64,000 nt of DNA from positions 1 to 64,000 of the forward strand of contig CAMAGI010000002.1 of assembly GCA_945833775.1 (NCBI GenBank), read 5' to 3'. The first letter of the stretch is position 1. Every line of letters begins with the position of its first letter. The notes under the pieces were generated by a model. That model did no database searches and was not told the DNA's origin. It saw only the letters and a program-made list of their open reading frames with translations. This document shows positions 50,195 to 61,499 of the stretch, in pieces. The position numbers were made by a program, and so were the translations under genes. The DNA comes from an uncultured Lachnospiraceae bacterium. Its GTDB lineage: Bacteria > Bacillota > Clostridia > Lachnospirales > Lachnospiraceae.

Positions 50195-53100
50195 ATGGCG
50201 ATTTCTCTCGCAGGAGAGTGGGCTGTCACATTGGAAGAAAATTCTGATTACGGACCGGATTGCAGAGCGGTAAAGCTATCCGGTAAGATTTCACTTCCTG
50301 GAAGCCTGCAACAATATGGTTTCGGTTATCCGGTTGAAAAAAAGACACCGTGGGTCAGTAGCCTGTATAATCCCTTTTGGTATGAGCGGGATGAATACAC
50401 TTATGCTCAGGAAAGCGGGATAAAAGTTCCTTTTCTGGCCCAGCCCGCAACGCATTATCTGGGACGTGCGTTTTATAGCAAGAAGATTGTTTTGGATAAA
50501 GATATGCAGGATTGTGTACTCTTTCTGGAAGTGACCCGCTGGAAAACCTCTGTGTTTGTGGACGGAAAAGAATGTGGGCAGGAGACATCCCTGTGTACCC
50601 CTCATGTCCACAGGCTCGGAGATTTGTCTGCAGGAGAGCATACAATCGCTATAGAGGTTGATAACCGAATGATTTACCCTTATCGACCGGACGGACATGG
50701 TGTTTCGGATGCACTGGGAGCAACATGGAATGGTATCGTCGGTAAAATGGTGCTTTTAAGCGGCAGGGAATGGAATGACCTGGAAGAAAAGAAAAAGGAA
50801 TATGCTACGAAACATGCTCGGAAAATGGGTGTATCCAATGGTAAATTTCTGTCAGACGGACAGGTAGTTTACTTTCGGGGAACTCATTTTGGAGGAGATT
50901 ATCCCATCACCGGGTATCCGAACACCGCCGATGAGTGGTGGAACGATCTCATGAATACCGTAAAATCTTTCGGTATTAATTTTATTCGGTTTCATTCTTA
51001 TTGTCCGCCAGAGGCTGCCTTTGCTGCAGCAGACCGTGCAGATATCTTTCTCCAGCCGGAATGCGGTATGTGGAATTATTTTGAGGATGAAACAGAAATG
51101 TATGAAATCCTGAAAAGTGAGACGGTAAGGATACTAAGAGCATTCGGACATCATCCCTCTTTTGTATTGTTCTCCCCTTCCAATGAACCCGGCGGGAAAT
51201 GGTATTCCATATTACGGGAGTGGGTAATGTATGCGAGAGAAACAGATCGGTCTTTGGGATATGAGGGCAGAAGACTCTATACGGCACAATCCGGTTGGTT
51301 TTATGATACCGCTCCGTCGGAGACAACAGGGACGGATTATTTGTACTTTCACCGATCAGCATACGGACCGCTTCCGGGAGGAACCATTCGAAATTCAGAA
51401 GGTTGGAAAGGCAGAAACTATGATTCTTCTCTTGAAAACTCTAAACTTCCGGTGATCTGTCATGAACTGGGACAATGGTGTTCTTATCCGGATTATGGAG
51501 TGATCGGTAAATTTGCGGGAGTACTGCAACCCGGAAACTACGAGATCTTCCGGGAAAGCGCAAGAAATAGCGGTGTCCTGGAGAACAATAAGGAATTTGT
51601 GTTTTGTTCCGGACGCAATCAGGTGCGGCTCTATAAGGAGGATATTGAGGCCAACTTTCGCACGAGACATCTGTATGGATTTGAATTACTTGATCTGCAT
51701 GATTACCTGGGACAGGGAACCGCCAATGTGGGAATTCTCGATCCGTTTTGGGACAACAAGGGATATGTTACACCGGACGAGTTTCAAGAGTTTTGCGGGG
51801 ACACGGTAATCTGTACGGAACTATCTTCCTATGTGTGGAAGAATACGGATATTGTCACAATTCCGATAGTGGTGTGTCATTATGGAGCAAGAACCATTCA
51901 GAATGCGGTGCTTGAATGGAAACTTACAGATGCCATGTCCGGACTGTTGTTGGATGCAGGAAACGAACCTTGTGAAAAGATACCGGCAGGAGAAAACACG
52001 AAAGTTTGTACATTGCGAATAGAGCTTTCGTTCCTTTCTCGGAATACGCTGTGCAGACTGGAGGTTTCAATAGGTGAGGTCCGAAATCATTGGATGTTAC
52101 ATGTCTTTGCATCTGCAATGAAAGATGTTTTGACAGAGGAGGAAAGTTTTTTATATACGCGTGATTGGTCAGAAGTTAAGAAGGCATTGAATGCCGGAAA
52201 GACTGTAGTATTCAGTCCCTATCTGTCCGATTTGGATTATGATTGTCCTGCGGTAAGCATGAAAAATGTATTCTGGAATGCGCAGATGAATCCTTCCTGG
52301 TGCCGCTCCCTGGGAGTGATCTGTGACAGAGACCATCCAGTATTTGATCGTTTTCCGACTTTTGCGGATGGTGGTTGGCAATGGGAAGAAATCTTGAAAT
52401 ATTCGCGTGCTTTTTGTATGGATGATATGCCGAAGCAGTTGCAACCGATTGTCCGGGTTATTGACGATTGGAATCGTAATCTTCCCTTGTGCCTGCTTGC
52501 AGAGGCAAAGGTAGGGAAAGGCCATCTGATTCTTTCCGGTATCTGCCTGGACACAACGCCGGATTCCCTGCCACAACAAAATGCTTTTCGACAGGCAGTT
52601 TTTTGTTATGCGCGCAATTGTGTGCATAAAACAAATCCGGAAGTACCTTATGAGGCCATTGAAAAACATCTGTTTCCGATGCTCTTTACCCAAAAACTCA
52701 TTCAGAGAGTCACGGATCAAAACGGAGTGGTGTTTCCCCATGACAATCTGGCGGACCCCAATCCGAATTTGACATTTCGTTATGAACAAATTCAATATCC
52801 GATTACTTTGGAAATCCATCTGTCAGAATATGTTGCAATAAAAGGACTGTATTTACTGCCTGTGCAAAAGGATCGAATGTTTGAAGGATGTATACGAGAA
52901 TTTTGTATTGAAGGTGTAGTTGAGACGAGTTCATCGGAGTCTGCTTTGGAGGAGAAAGAAGTTTCATGGAAGACTTTGAGCAAGGGAATCATGAAGAACA
53001 ATTTGTTCGGTCAGAAGATCTATTTTGATGAAGTTTTTACAACGGACTGCATACGCTTGATTGTCTTATCCGGCTACGGGGAAGATATTCGACCTGTATG

Positions 53101-53260
53101 GCATGTAAAAAACGGCGGATGGGTTTATGAAAAGGAACAAACGAAGGCTGTATTGCAGTTGGCAGGTTTTCATCTGATAACGGATTGTCAATGTACCGGC
53201 GAAGACAGTTTGTTTTGGATGGAAGGATACAAGAGTATTTCTAAGGATGTGGAAAACTAA
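50195..53260 (+). CDS. GH2-superfamily glycoside hydrolase, no signal peptide
   Basis: Jelly-roll N-terminus (RAFYSKKIVLDKDM...FLEVTRWKTSVFVDGKECG), candidate acid/base FSPSNEPGGKW, candidate nucleophile VICHELGQWCSYPDY. Confidence 0.82.
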   Translation: MAISLAGEWAVTLEENSDYGPDCRAVKLSGKISLPGSLQQYGFGYPVEKKTPWVSSLYNPFWYERDEYTYAQESGIKVPFLAQPATHYLGRAFYSKKIVLDKDMQDCVLFLEVTRWKTSVFVDGKECGQETSLCTPHVHRLGDLSAGEHTIAIEVDNRMIYPYRPDGHGVSDALGATWNGIVGKMVLLSGREWNDLEEKKKEYATKHARKMGVSNGKFLSDGQVVYFRGTHFGGDYPITGYPNTADEWWNDLMNTVKSFGINFIRFHSYCPPEAAFAAADRADIFLQPECGMWNYFEDETEMYEILKSETVRILRAFGHHPSFVLFSPSNEPGGKWYSILREWVMYARETDRSLGYEGRRLYTAQSGWFYDTAPSETTGTDYLYFHRSAYGPLPGGTIRNSEGWKGRNYDSSLENSKLPVICHELGQWCSYPDYGVIGKFAGVLQPGNYEIFRESARNSGVLENNKEFVFCSGRNQVRLYKEDIEANFRTRHLYGFELLDLHDYLGQGTANVGILDPFWDNKGYVTPDEFQEFCGDTVICTELSSYVWKNTDIVTIPIVVCHYGARTIQNAVLEWKLTDAMSGLLLDAGNEPCEKIPAGENTKVCTLRIELSFLSRNTLCRLEVSIGEVRNHWMLHVFASAMKDVLTEEESFLYTRDWSEVKKALNAGKTVVFSPYLSDLDYDCPAVSMKNVFWNAQMNPSWCRSLGVICDRDHPVFDRFPTFADGGWQWEEILKYSRAFCMDDMPKQLQPIVRVIDDWNRNLPLCLLAEAKVGKGHLILSGICLDTTPDSLPQQNAFRQAVFCYARNCVHKTNPEVPYEAIEKHLFPMLFTQKLIQRVTDQNGVVFPHDNLADPNPNLTFRYEQIQYPITLEIHLSEYVAIKGLYLLPVQKDRMFEGCIREFCIEGVVETSSSESALEEKEVSWKTLSKGIMKNNLFGQKIYFDEVFTTDCIRLIVLSGYGEDIRPVWHVKNGGWVYEKEQTKAVLQLAGFHLITDCQCTGEDSLFWMEGYKSISKDVEN

Positions 53261-53341
53261 GGATTGCAGACGAGAAACTGAATGCGCGGATTTCTCGTCG
53301 CATCTTCGCAACAAAGTTGCTCAGAAATGAGGGTTAATATG
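53261..53341 (+). promoter_or_regulatory. Two-hairpin leader element of the YetA-like gene
   Basis: GACGAGAAA(53269-53277)/TTTCTCGTC(53291-53299), GCAAC-AAA-GTTGC (53308-53320), then TCAGAAATGAGGGTTAATATG. Confidence 0.7.
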
Positions 53342-55978
53342 AGACTACATAAACTGACCAAAGGAAAAGCAAATGGATACACTACCTGGGGATGTCTGTG
53401 GGACAAGGGAGAATGCCGTAAGGATACGGAATATATCTGCCGTAATGAAAATGGTGAAGTAGTTCCACTGCAGAGCAGAGTGACGGCATATTGGCCGGAC
53501 GGAAGCGTAAAATGGACTGCACATACTGCGGACAGCACCTTGCTCGGAGAGAAAATAGAGGTTCTGCCACGAGAGCCGCTTATGGACTGCGGGGAAAAAA
53601 ACCCGGAATCAGGCATTCGAATAACGGAAACGGAGAAAGAATATCGGATTTGCGGCGGGAAGCTGGAAATTGTGGTGTCCAAGAGAAGTAATTACCTGTT
53701 TGAAAATATTAACTATGACGGAAAAGAATGCGCTTTGCATGCAACTTTGGAACTTTTGTTGGAAAATCCTGTGACAGTGGAAGATAATCCTGCTAAGATA
53801 GAGCGAAAGTACCAGGGAAGAATTGATACAATAGAAATTGAAGAATCCGGTAATCTGCAGGCGATTTTGAAGTTTTCCGGTATTCACACGGATCGCAGGG
53901 GGGACGAAAAGTTTCCCTTCATTCTTCGAATGCGTGTAAATTTCAATGATCCACGGCTTCATTTCATGCATACGTTCCTCTATGACGGTGACGAGGATCA
54001 AGACTTTTTAAAGGGGATCGGGATCTCCTTTCAAACTCCCGTTGCGGGAAAACTTTACAACCGCCATTTGAAGTTTGCGGGGGACAACGGGGTATTTCAC
54101 GAGGCTGTGGTTCCGTTTATCAGCTGGAGACCCAGAGTTCCGGCAGGCCTTTATGAGAGACAAATGGCGGGAGAATGTCTTACTTTATCGGGGGATCAAG
54201 ACAGGATAGCAGAGCAGATTTTGAAGGATACACCGTACTGGGATACCTATGATATCTGCCAGGACAGTGCCACCCACTTTGCGGTACGTAAAAAACTGGC
54301 GGATGCCAATTGCTGCTATATCAATGCACTGCACGGACAGCGAAGTGTGGGAGGACTGTCCTTCGGAAGTGAGGCAGGAAGTTGTCTGGTGAGTATCCGT
54401 GACTTCTGGCAGAAATACCCTTCCGGATATACGATTAGCGGTCTGTCCTCTGACCGGGTGAACTGTAAGGTCTGGTTCTGGTCCCCATCGGCTCCGGTGA
54501 TGGACTTTCGCCATTATGCAAACCGCGGATACAATCAGGTTTGTTATGAGGGCTATGATTATAAGGGAGCTTCTGCAGATGGAATCGCCTGTACCAATGA
54601 GTGCACTATCACCTTTATGCCCCGGATGATTCCGGATGATGACACACTTGTACAATTTGCGGAAACAGAAAATGACACCACACTCTTTGTGGCGGATCCG
54701 GAGTTTTATCACGAAAAGCAGGCCTTCGGAATCTGGTCTCTTCCCTCTTATGAGACGGAAACGCTAAGATGGCTGGAGGAGCAGCTGGAGGGAGCCTTCT
54801 TATTTTACAAAAATGAGGTAGAACAGCGCGGATGGTATGGAATGTTTGACTACGGAGACTTCATGCATACCTACGACAGTATTCGTCATCAGTGGCGTTA
54901 TGATATCGGTGGTTATGCCTGGGACAATACGGAACTGGTTCCGACGCTCTGGCTCTGGCTGTACTTTATGCGCACCGGAAGGGAGGATGTGTTCCGCCTG
55001 GCGGAGAAACTGTCCCGCCATGCCAGTGAAGTGGATGTCTATCACATGGGCAAATACAAGGGGCTGGGATCAAGACACAATGTGCGTCATTGGGGATGTC
55101 CCTGTAAAGAGGCGCGTATCGCCATGGCGGCACATCATCGGTATTACTATTACCTGACCGGTGATCGGCGGCTGGAGGATATCTTTGAAGAATTGAAGGA
55201 CAATGAAATCAGTTTTTATAACCGGGATCCTCTCGGTGATTTCTATGAGAAGGACAAAATGGTATATCCGTCCCATGCGCGTAGCGGTCCCGACTGGTCA
55301 TCTCTATGTTCCAACTGGATGACCGAATGGGAGCGATTCTGTGATGTCCGATACCGTGACAAGATACTGGTGGGACTGCGTGACATCAAAAAGGCACCCT
55401 TACAGCTTGTATCCGGTCCGGACTTTGAGTTTGATCCCGCGTCCTGCCATCTGCGCTATATCGGAGAACGCACGACAGGGGGTACCCATTTACAGATCTG
55501 TATGGGGGCACCTTCCGTCTGGATGGAACTGGCGGAGCTTCTGGAGGATGAGGAATTCCGAAAGATGATTGCCGATTACGGACGGTTTTATTATCTGCCG
55601 AAAGAGGAACAACAAAGGGAATCGAAGGGCCTTGTCGGAGATCGCGAGTTTTCTCTGCCCTTTATGGCGGCTGCCATGGGAGCCTACGGTGCAAAGTATT
55701 ATCAGGACGATGTCCTTGCAATGCGTACCTGGCGTATTCTCCTGCACACCCTGATCCACGAAGAACGAATAGAGGGATTTACCCCGCAGATTACGCAAAA
55801 CTGCGGAAATCACGAAAAACTTTCGGAGATTGAATGGATTACGACCAATTTCACAGCCCAGTTTTGTCTGAATACGATTATGGTATTGGACCTGATTCGC
55901 GAAAAACTGCCGACAACCATTTCCGAAGTGAAGAAATTGGTTGCGGATATGGACATCTCCACATTTCATAAGGCATGA
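53339..55978 (+). CDS. PcRGLX/YetA-like (PL26-like) protein, no signal peptide
   Basis: N-terminal RIFT-like region with WPDGSVKWTAHTA; large helical region with WDNTELVPTLWLWLYFMRTG. ORF open from 53282. Confidence 0.75.
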   Translation: MRLHKLTKGKANGYTTWGCLWDKGECRKDTEYICRNENGEVVPLQSRVTAYWPDGSVKWTAHTADSTLLGEKIEVLPREPLMDCGEKNPESGIRITETEKEYRICGGKLEIVVSKRSNYLFENINYDGKECALHATLELLLENPVTVEDNPAKIERKYQGRIDTIEIEESGNLQAILKFSGIHTDRRGDEKFPFILRMRVNFNDPRLHFMHTFLYDGDEDQDFLKGIGISFQTPVAGKLYNRHLKFAGDNGVFHEAVVPFISWRPRVPAGLYERQMAGECLTLSGDQDRIAEQILKDTPYWDTYDICQDSATHFAVRKKLADANCCYINALHGQRSVGGLSFGSEAGSCLVSIRDFWQKYPSGYTISGLSSDRVNCKVWFWSPSAPVMDFRHYANRGYNQVCYEGYDYKGASADGIACTNECTITFMPRMIPDDDTLVQFAETENDTTLFVADPEFYHEKQAFGIWSLPSYETETLRWLEEQLEGAFLFYKNEVEQRGWYGMFDYGDFMHTYDSIRHQWRYDIGGYAWDNTELVPTLWLWLYFMRTGREDVFRLAEKLSRHASEVDVYHMGKYKGLGSRHNVRHWGCPCKEARIAMAAHHRYYYYLTGDRRLEDIFEELKDNEISFYNRDPLGDFYEKDKMVYPSHARSGPDWSSLCSNWMTEWERFCDVRYRDKILVGLRDIKKAPLQLVSGPDFEFDPASCHLRYIGERTTGGTHLQICMGAPSVWMELAELLEDEEFRKMIADYGRFYYLPKEEQQRESKGLVGDREFSLPFMAAAMGAYGAKYYQDDVLAMRTWRILLHTLIHEERIEGFTPQITQNCGNHEKLSEIEWITTNFTAQFCLNTIMVLDLIREKLPTTISEVKKLVADMDISTFHKA

Positions 55979-56058
55979 GAAGATACTGCTTGCTTTCCGT
56001 CCCGTTTTGTGATTAAATGATGATGTGTTAAAAAAATATCAAGCCAATTGAGGACTGC

Positions 56059-56132
56059 GTGTGTGGCATCCGGCAGATGCGATGCTTTACACACGGTTTG
56101 TTTGTGGCATCTGCGGAATGGAAACGACTATG
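56059..56132 (+). promoter_or_regulatory. Structured leader of the [FeFe] hydrogenase gene with two mutually exclusive hairpins
   Basis: GTGTGT.GCATC/GATGC...ACACAC (56059-56094) versus GCAGATGC(56073-56080)/GCATCTGC(56107-56114); ends GCATCTGCGGAATGGAAACGACTATG. Confidence 0.55.
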
Positions 56133-57631
56133 AGTATGAGAGGAATCGATACCCCTGTGCGGCAAAGAAGACGCCGCGTATTTAAAGAGGTTGCGAATTT
56201 AGCTTATGAATCCAGGAATTTGAAAGATGATTGTGAAGCACTTCCCTACAAGATTGTGGATTATGAAGAGTCCCAGTATTGGGAGAGCGTTTACCGTGAT
56301 CGGGCGATTATCCGTGAGCGTATCCGACTGGCGATGGGGATGAGTCTGCGCCCGGAGAATCGTGACAGGCCGGGGCACCTCACGGAGGGGATCGAAGAGA
56401 GCAATATTGATGAAAAGTATTATGAACCCCCGCTTATGCAGGTCATTCCATCTGCCTGCAATGCCTGCCCTGAGAATCGCTACGAAGTGACGAATTCCTG
56501 CATGGGATGTCTGGCACATCCCTGTCAGGAGGTTTGTCCCAGGGACGCGATCCGTTTTGTCAATGGAAAATCCGTGATCGATCAGGAAAAATGCATCCGA
56601 TGCGGAAAATGCAAAACAGTGTGCCCCTATGACGCAATTTGCCATAAGGAGCGGCCGTGTAAGTCCGCTTGCGGAATCGGTGCGATAAAGTCCGACAAAT
56701 TCGGGCGTGCCTGTATCGATAATGAACTGTGTGTATCCTGCGGTATGTGTATGGTAAGCTGTCCCTTCGGAGCCATTGCGGATAAATCTCAGATTTTCCA
56801 ATTGATCCGGGCTATGCAGTCAGGAAGAAAAATCATTGCGCAGGTGGCGCCCGCTTTCGTGGGGCAATTCGGACCGCTTGTGACACCTGAGAAATTTAAG
56901 ACAGCCCTGAAACAGCTTGGCTTTGCGGATGTCTATGAAACGGCGATCGGTGCAGATATGGGCTGTATGGCGGAAGCGGAGCATTACGTAAAAGAGGTTG
57001 CCGGCGGAAAACAGGCATTTGCACTTACCAGCTGTTGTCCGTCCTGGTCTGTGATGGCAAAACATTTCTTTCCGGAAACCATTGATAAGATCAGCAATGA
57101 GCTGACGCCCATGGTTGCAACGGCACGGTTGATCAAAAAGGAACACCCGGAAGCATCCGTGGTGTTTATCGGACCCTGTGCCTCCAAAAGCTGGAGGCAA
57201 GTCGCAAAAGCGTCAGGTCGGACGTCGATTTTGTCATCACCTTCGAGGAATTAACCGGCATGTTTGAGGCAAAGGGGATTCTGTTAGAGGAAATTGAGGC
57301 GATGGATACCATGCAGGATGCAACGGGTGCGGGTCGAGGATACGGTGTTGCGGGAGGAGTTGCGAGTGCAATCGCAAGCTGCATTAAAACCTATTATCCC
57401 GGAACCGAAGTGCGTATTGAGCATGCGGAGGGCTTGGCTGACTGCAGGAAAGTACTTACCCTTGCAAAGGCAGGGCGCATGAACGGCTGTCTGATTGAGG
57501 GAATGGCTTGCCCGGGCGGGTGTATCGCGGGTGCCGGGACCAATATTGCAATCAAGCAGGCAGCGAAGGAGGTTGCCCGGTTTCAGGAATCTGCCGAGAA
57601 GAAAGTACCGGATGAAATGGAAACATTATAG
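56130..57631 (+). pseudogene. [FeFe] hydrogenase (group-B-like, 4Fe-4S ferredoxin domains + H-cluster domain), split by a 1-nt frameshift near 57190
   Basis: H-cluster motifs TSCCPSW, GPCASK and EGMACPGGCIAGAG are split across ORFs 56061-57254 and 57260-57631; a -1 shift at CCTCCAAAAGCTGG restores CASKKLEASRKSVRSDVDFVITFEELTGMFEAKG. Confidence 0.85.
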
Positions 57632-57695
57632 ACTTTCCCATTGCCATGTGCTATACTGATGAAATATTCGAAAAGACGGGATACTTCATGGAATC

Positions 57696-57719
57696 CTGTC
57701 AACATTTAAGATGTGACAG
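57696..57719 (+). promoter_or_regulatory. Hairpin in the gltX leader
   Basis: CTGTCA(a)CAT-TTAAG-ATGTGACAG stem, 22 nt upstream of the start codon. Confidence 0.5.
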
Positions 57720-57741
57720 ACACAGAAGGGAGTAGAAGAGG

Positions 57742-59202
57742 ATGAAGATCAGAACAAGGTATGCGCCCAGCCCCACCGGTAAAATGCACGTGGGCAATCT
57801 GCGCACCGGACTCTATGAGTTTTTGATCGCCAAGCATGACGGCGGTGATTTTATGCTTCGTATCGAGGATACGGATCAGGAGAGACTTGTGGAGGGAGCA
57901 ACACAGATCATTTACCGCACCCTTGAAAAAACCGGTCTTATACATGATGAAGGCCCGGATAAGGACGGCGGCCACGGTCCCTATGTTCAAAGTGAGCGTA
58001 TGAAGACCGGCATCTATATGAAATATGCCAAGGAGCTTGTAAAGAAGGGGGAAGCATATTACTGTTTCTGTGATAAGGAGCGCCTTGCAACCTTAAAAAC
58101 CGAAGTAGTGGACGGCAAAGAGATCAGTATTTATGACAAACATTGTCTGTCCCTCTCCAAGGAAGAGGTGGAAGCAAATCTTGCCGCCGGAAAGCACTTT
58201 GTCATTCGCCAAAACATTCCGAACGAGGGTTCCACCACATTCCACGATGAGCTTTACGGGGATATTACGGTGGAGAATGCAGAGCTGGATGATATGATAT
58301 TGATCAAATCCGACGGCTATCCAACCTACAATTTTGCCAATGTTGTGGACGATCATACCATGGAGATTACACATGTGGTAAGAGGAAATGAGTATCTTTC
58401 TTCCTCCCCCAAATATCAGCGGTTGTACGATGCATTCGGATGGGAGAGCCCCGTATATATCCATCTGCCCCTAATCACCGATGAGAATCACAAAAAACTT
58501 TCCAAGCGGTGCGGGCATTCTTCCTTCGAGGATCTTTTGGAGCAGGGCTTTGTGACCGAGGCGATTGTCAACTACATTGCGCTTCTTGGTTGGTCGCCCG
58601 AGGACAATCGCGAGATTTTCAGCCTGGAAGAGCTGATCCGCGAATTTGATTACCACAGAATCAGCAAATCACCTGCGGTATTTGATATTGTGAAGCTTCG
58701 CTGGATGAACGGTGAGTATCTGAAGGCAATGGATTTTGAGAAATTCTATGAGATGGCTGAACCTTATCTTAAGAAGGTGATTACAAAACCTCTGGATCTT
58801 CGAAAAATTGCAGCTATGGTAAAGACCCGTATCGAGGTTTTTCCCGACATTGCGGAGCATGTTGATTTCTTCGAAAAAATGCCGGAGTATGACGTGGCAA
58901 TGTATACACACAAGAAAATGAAGACCGATTCCGAGAGCTCTCTGGCGGTTTTGAAGGATCTTCTTCTGATTCTTGAAGCACAGGAGGATTACAGTAATGA
59001 CGGGCTGTATCAGACTCTTGTAAAATACGTGGAGGAGAAAGGGGTAAAGAACGGTTACGTGATGTGGCCGATTCGAACCGCGGTCTCCGGCAAGCAGATG
59101 ACTCCCGCAGGAGCCACCGAGATCATGGAAGTGCTCGGTAAGGAGGAGACGCTTGCTCGTATCCGCAAAGGCATCGAATTGCTTGAGAATGCCGGAATAT
59201 AG
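57742..59202 (+). CDS. gltX: Glutamate-tRNA ligase
   Basis: [28 protein letters not shown] (HIGH-like), KLSKRCG (KMSKS-like). Confidence 0.95.
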   Translation: MKIRTRYAPSPTGKMHVGNLRTGLYEFLIAKHDGGDFMLRIEDTDQERLVEGATQIIYRTLEKTGLIHDEGPDKDGGHGPYVQSERMKTGIYMKYAKELVKKGEAYYCFCDKERLATLKTEVVDGKEISIYDKHCLSLSKEEVEANLAAGKHFVIRQNIPNEGSTTFHDELYGDITVENAELDDMILIKSDGYPTYNFANVVDDHTMEITHVVRGNEYLSSSPKYQRLYDAFGWESPVYIHLPLITDENHKKLSKRCGHSSFEDLLEQGFVTEAIVNYIALLGWSPEDNREIFSLEELIREFDYHRISKSPAVFDIVKLRWMNGEYLKAMDFEKFYEMAEPYLKKVITKPLDLRKIAAMVKTRIEVFPDIAEHVDFFEKMPEYDVAMYTHKKMKTDSESSLAVLKDLLLILEAQEDYSNDGLYQTLVKYVEEKGVKNGYVMWPIRTAVSGKQMTPAGATEIMEVLGKEETLARIRKGIELLENAGI

Positions 59203-61165
59203 ATCACTTTCCCCGAGAGAGGTAATTCTGGAAGGCTTGAACGAACCGCAGCGAAAGGCTGTGTCGCATAACGAGGGCCCGCTTTTGATATTGGCGGGCC
59301 CGGGTTCCGGCAAAACCCATGTTATCACCAGAAGAATCCGATACCTCCTTGATGTCTTAAGGGTTCCCCCGGAGAAAATTTTGGTGATTACCTTTACAAA
59401 AGAGGCTGCACTGGCTATGCAGAAGCGGTTTTTCGAGCAATCCGGTCCTATGATTCCCGTCAATTTCGGAACTTTTCACTCTGTCTTTTATCATATTCTG
59501 AGACAATCCCAACCATTTAAGAAGAATGAATTGTTAACGGAAAGCAGGAAAAAGAACCTGTTGTACCCGATTATGTCCAAAATTCGCAATTCCATGACAA
59601 ACGAAGAGCGCGATATGCTGGAGGAAGAACTGTCCGACGATGTGACCCGCATGCTCTCGGCATTCAGTCTTTACAAAAACAGTGAAGACCTTGAAAAAGC
59701 TGCTTTGGTGGCAGGCCCTGTCTGGGGCCGGTATTTTCCGATGCTCTTTGAGCGTTATAACCGAATTTGCAAGGCGGAGAAGCTGTTGGATTTCGATGAT
59801 ATGGTGTATCGTTGCAGACAGCTTTTCGAAAGTGATACTGCTGTTTGTGAGGCATGGGCAAATCGATTTTCCCATATCCTGATTGATGAGTTTCAGGATA
59901 TCAACCCGCAACAGTATGCGGCGGTAAAGAAGCTTTCCAGGCCACCATACAATCTGTTTGTGGTAGGGGATGACGATCAGTCAATTTATGGATTTCGGGG
60001 ATCCGGACCTCAGTGCCTGTTTCATTTTGCGGAAGAAATGAAGGCAGATCAGATTGTCTTAAACGTCAATTATCGCAGTGTCCCGCAGATTGTGGATTCC
60101 TCCCTCAGAATGATCGGAGAAAATCAAAATCGTTTTTTCAAGGATTTGAAAGCTTACCGGTGTGCGGAGAGCGGTTCAGGCATAAAAATTCAAGCATTTC
60201 CTACGCGGGAAGAACAATACTGTGAACTCGTGGAAGAAATTCGCAAATGGATGCAGGAGACACCGATGTCGGATCCGGGAGAAACTGAAGCCCCGGTCCT
60301 TAGGACAGCAGCTGTGCTTTTTCGCACCAATCTGGAGATTCGACGCGTTGCAATGCTTCTGGAAAAGAATCATATTCCCTATCGGTGCAGGGAAAAACTT
60401 CAAAATCCTTACGACCATTTTGCGGTCAAAGATATTGTAAGTTATTATCGCCTGGCCAGCGGAATATGGGAACGAAGTGATTTCCTTCGGGTCATGAATC
60501 GACCATGCCGCTCGATTAACAGGGAGGCGGTGGGTGAGAATCCAATTGTGACGCCTCAACAAATCCTGGAATTTTACCGGTTATATGGGGAGCCCGACAA
60601 AAGAGATGTTGTACAGAATCAAATGACACGGCTGAAACGACATCTTGCGCAATTGTCTCAAATGTCCCCGGCACTGGGCATCCACTTTATCCTGAAGGTG
60701 ATTGGCTATGAGCATTATTTAGAGGAAAACATAAAAAGTGAAGAACAACGAAAGGAGATTCTAAGGAATCTGGAGGAACTTCGACTGGATGCAAAAAGAT
60801 ATGGCAATTTTGAAGAATGGTACAAAGCGATGGAAAAGATGGATAAGGATCTTGCCAACCAAAGAAAGATGGTGACAATACCGGAAGAGTGCGGGGAGAA
60901 GAAAGCGGTGGTCGAACTTATGACAGTACATGCTTCGAAGGGACTGGAATTTGACCGTGTATGGATTCCAAACTGTAATGAGGGGGTATTTCCTTACGGT
61001 AAAATGCTGTCGGAGGAGCAAATTGAGGAGGAGAGAAGAATCTTCTATGTTGCAATGACACGAGCAAAAGGAAGCCTGGAACTGTTCTACCGAAAAGGAA
61101 CGATAGAGCATTCCGGGCTTCCCTCCAGATTTTTGAATCCTTTCCTGCATGAGAAACGATTCTGA
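59189..61165 (+). CDS. UvrD/Rep-family DNA helicase
   Basis: [98 protein letters not shown]; overlaps the gltX stop. Confidence 0.94.
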   Translation: MPEYRSLSPREVILEGLNEPQRKAVSHNEGPLLILAGPGSGKTHVITRRIRYLLDVLRVPPEKILVITFTKEAALAMQKRFFEQSGPMIPVNFGTFHSVFYHILRQSQPFKKNELLTESRKKNLLYPIMSKIRNSMTNEERDMLEEELSDDVTRMLSAFSLYKNSEDLEKAALVAGPVWGRYFPMLFERYNRICKAEKLLDFDDMVYRCRQLFESDTAVCEAWANRFSHILIDEFQDINPQQYAAVKKLSRPPYNLFVVGDDDQSIYGFRGSGPQCLFHFAEEMKADQIVLNVNYRSVPQIVDSSLRMIGENQNRFFKDLKAYRCAESGSGIKIQAFPTREEQYCELVEEIRKWMQETPMSDPGETEAPVLRTAAVLFRTNLEIRRVAMLLEKNHIPYRCREKLQNPYDHFAVKDIVSYYRLASGIWERSDFLRVMNRPCRSINREAVGENPIVTPQQILEFYRLYGEPDKRDVVQNQMTRLKRHLAQLSQMSPALGIHFILKVIGYEHYLEENIKSEEQRKEILRNLEELRLDAKRYGNFEEWYKAMEKMDKDLANQRKMVTIPEECGEKKAVVELMTVHASKGLEFDRVWIPNCNEGVFPYGKMLSEEQIEEERRIFYVAMTRAKGSLELFYRKGTIEHSGLPSRFLNPFLHEKRF

Positions 61166-61181
61166 GGAATTGTTTTAACGA

Positions 61182-61499
61182 TCATTCATCCAGAAGTTCA
61201 TCAAACTCACAGTTGTCCAGATACTCATCGAAAGCATCTGCCACCTTTTCGTATTCCTCATCATCCTCGATGAAGTCAAGCTCCGGTTCCTCGTTGGGAT
61301 CGTCGGGATTTTCGCGATAGCCGTAGAACCAAACCTCTCCGTCGGAATTCTCCCCGTTTTCATCAATGGGAAGAAGGGCAATATAGTCCTTTTTGTCCAC
61401 TTCCAAAATTGTGATAACAGCACAGTTTACGAGAGTGCCGTCTTCCAATTCCAGTTCAACCGTCATTTCTTCATCCGCGTAATTTTCGTTATTCGACAT
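61182..61499 (-). CDS. DUF1292-family acidic protein
   Basis: MTVELELEDGTLVNCAVITILEVDKKDYIALLPIDE; start ATG 61499 (alternative in-frame ATG at 61511). Confidence 0.9.
   Translation of the reverse strand: MSNNENYADEEMTVELELEDGTLVNCAVITILEVDKKDYIALLPIDENGENSDGEVWFYGYRENPDDPNEEPELDFIEDDEEYEKVADAFDEYLDNCEFDELLDE

Noticed and set aside
57180-57200. Programmed -1 ribosomal frameshift in the hydrogenase gene
   Set aside because: Sequence TCC AAA AGC is not a canonical slippery heptamer and no obvious stimulatory pseudoknot was seen; mutation or assembly error is more likely.
57632-57741. T-box leader for gltX
   Set aside because: Only a short hairpin; no T-box sequence (TGGNACCGCG-like) or antiterminator found.
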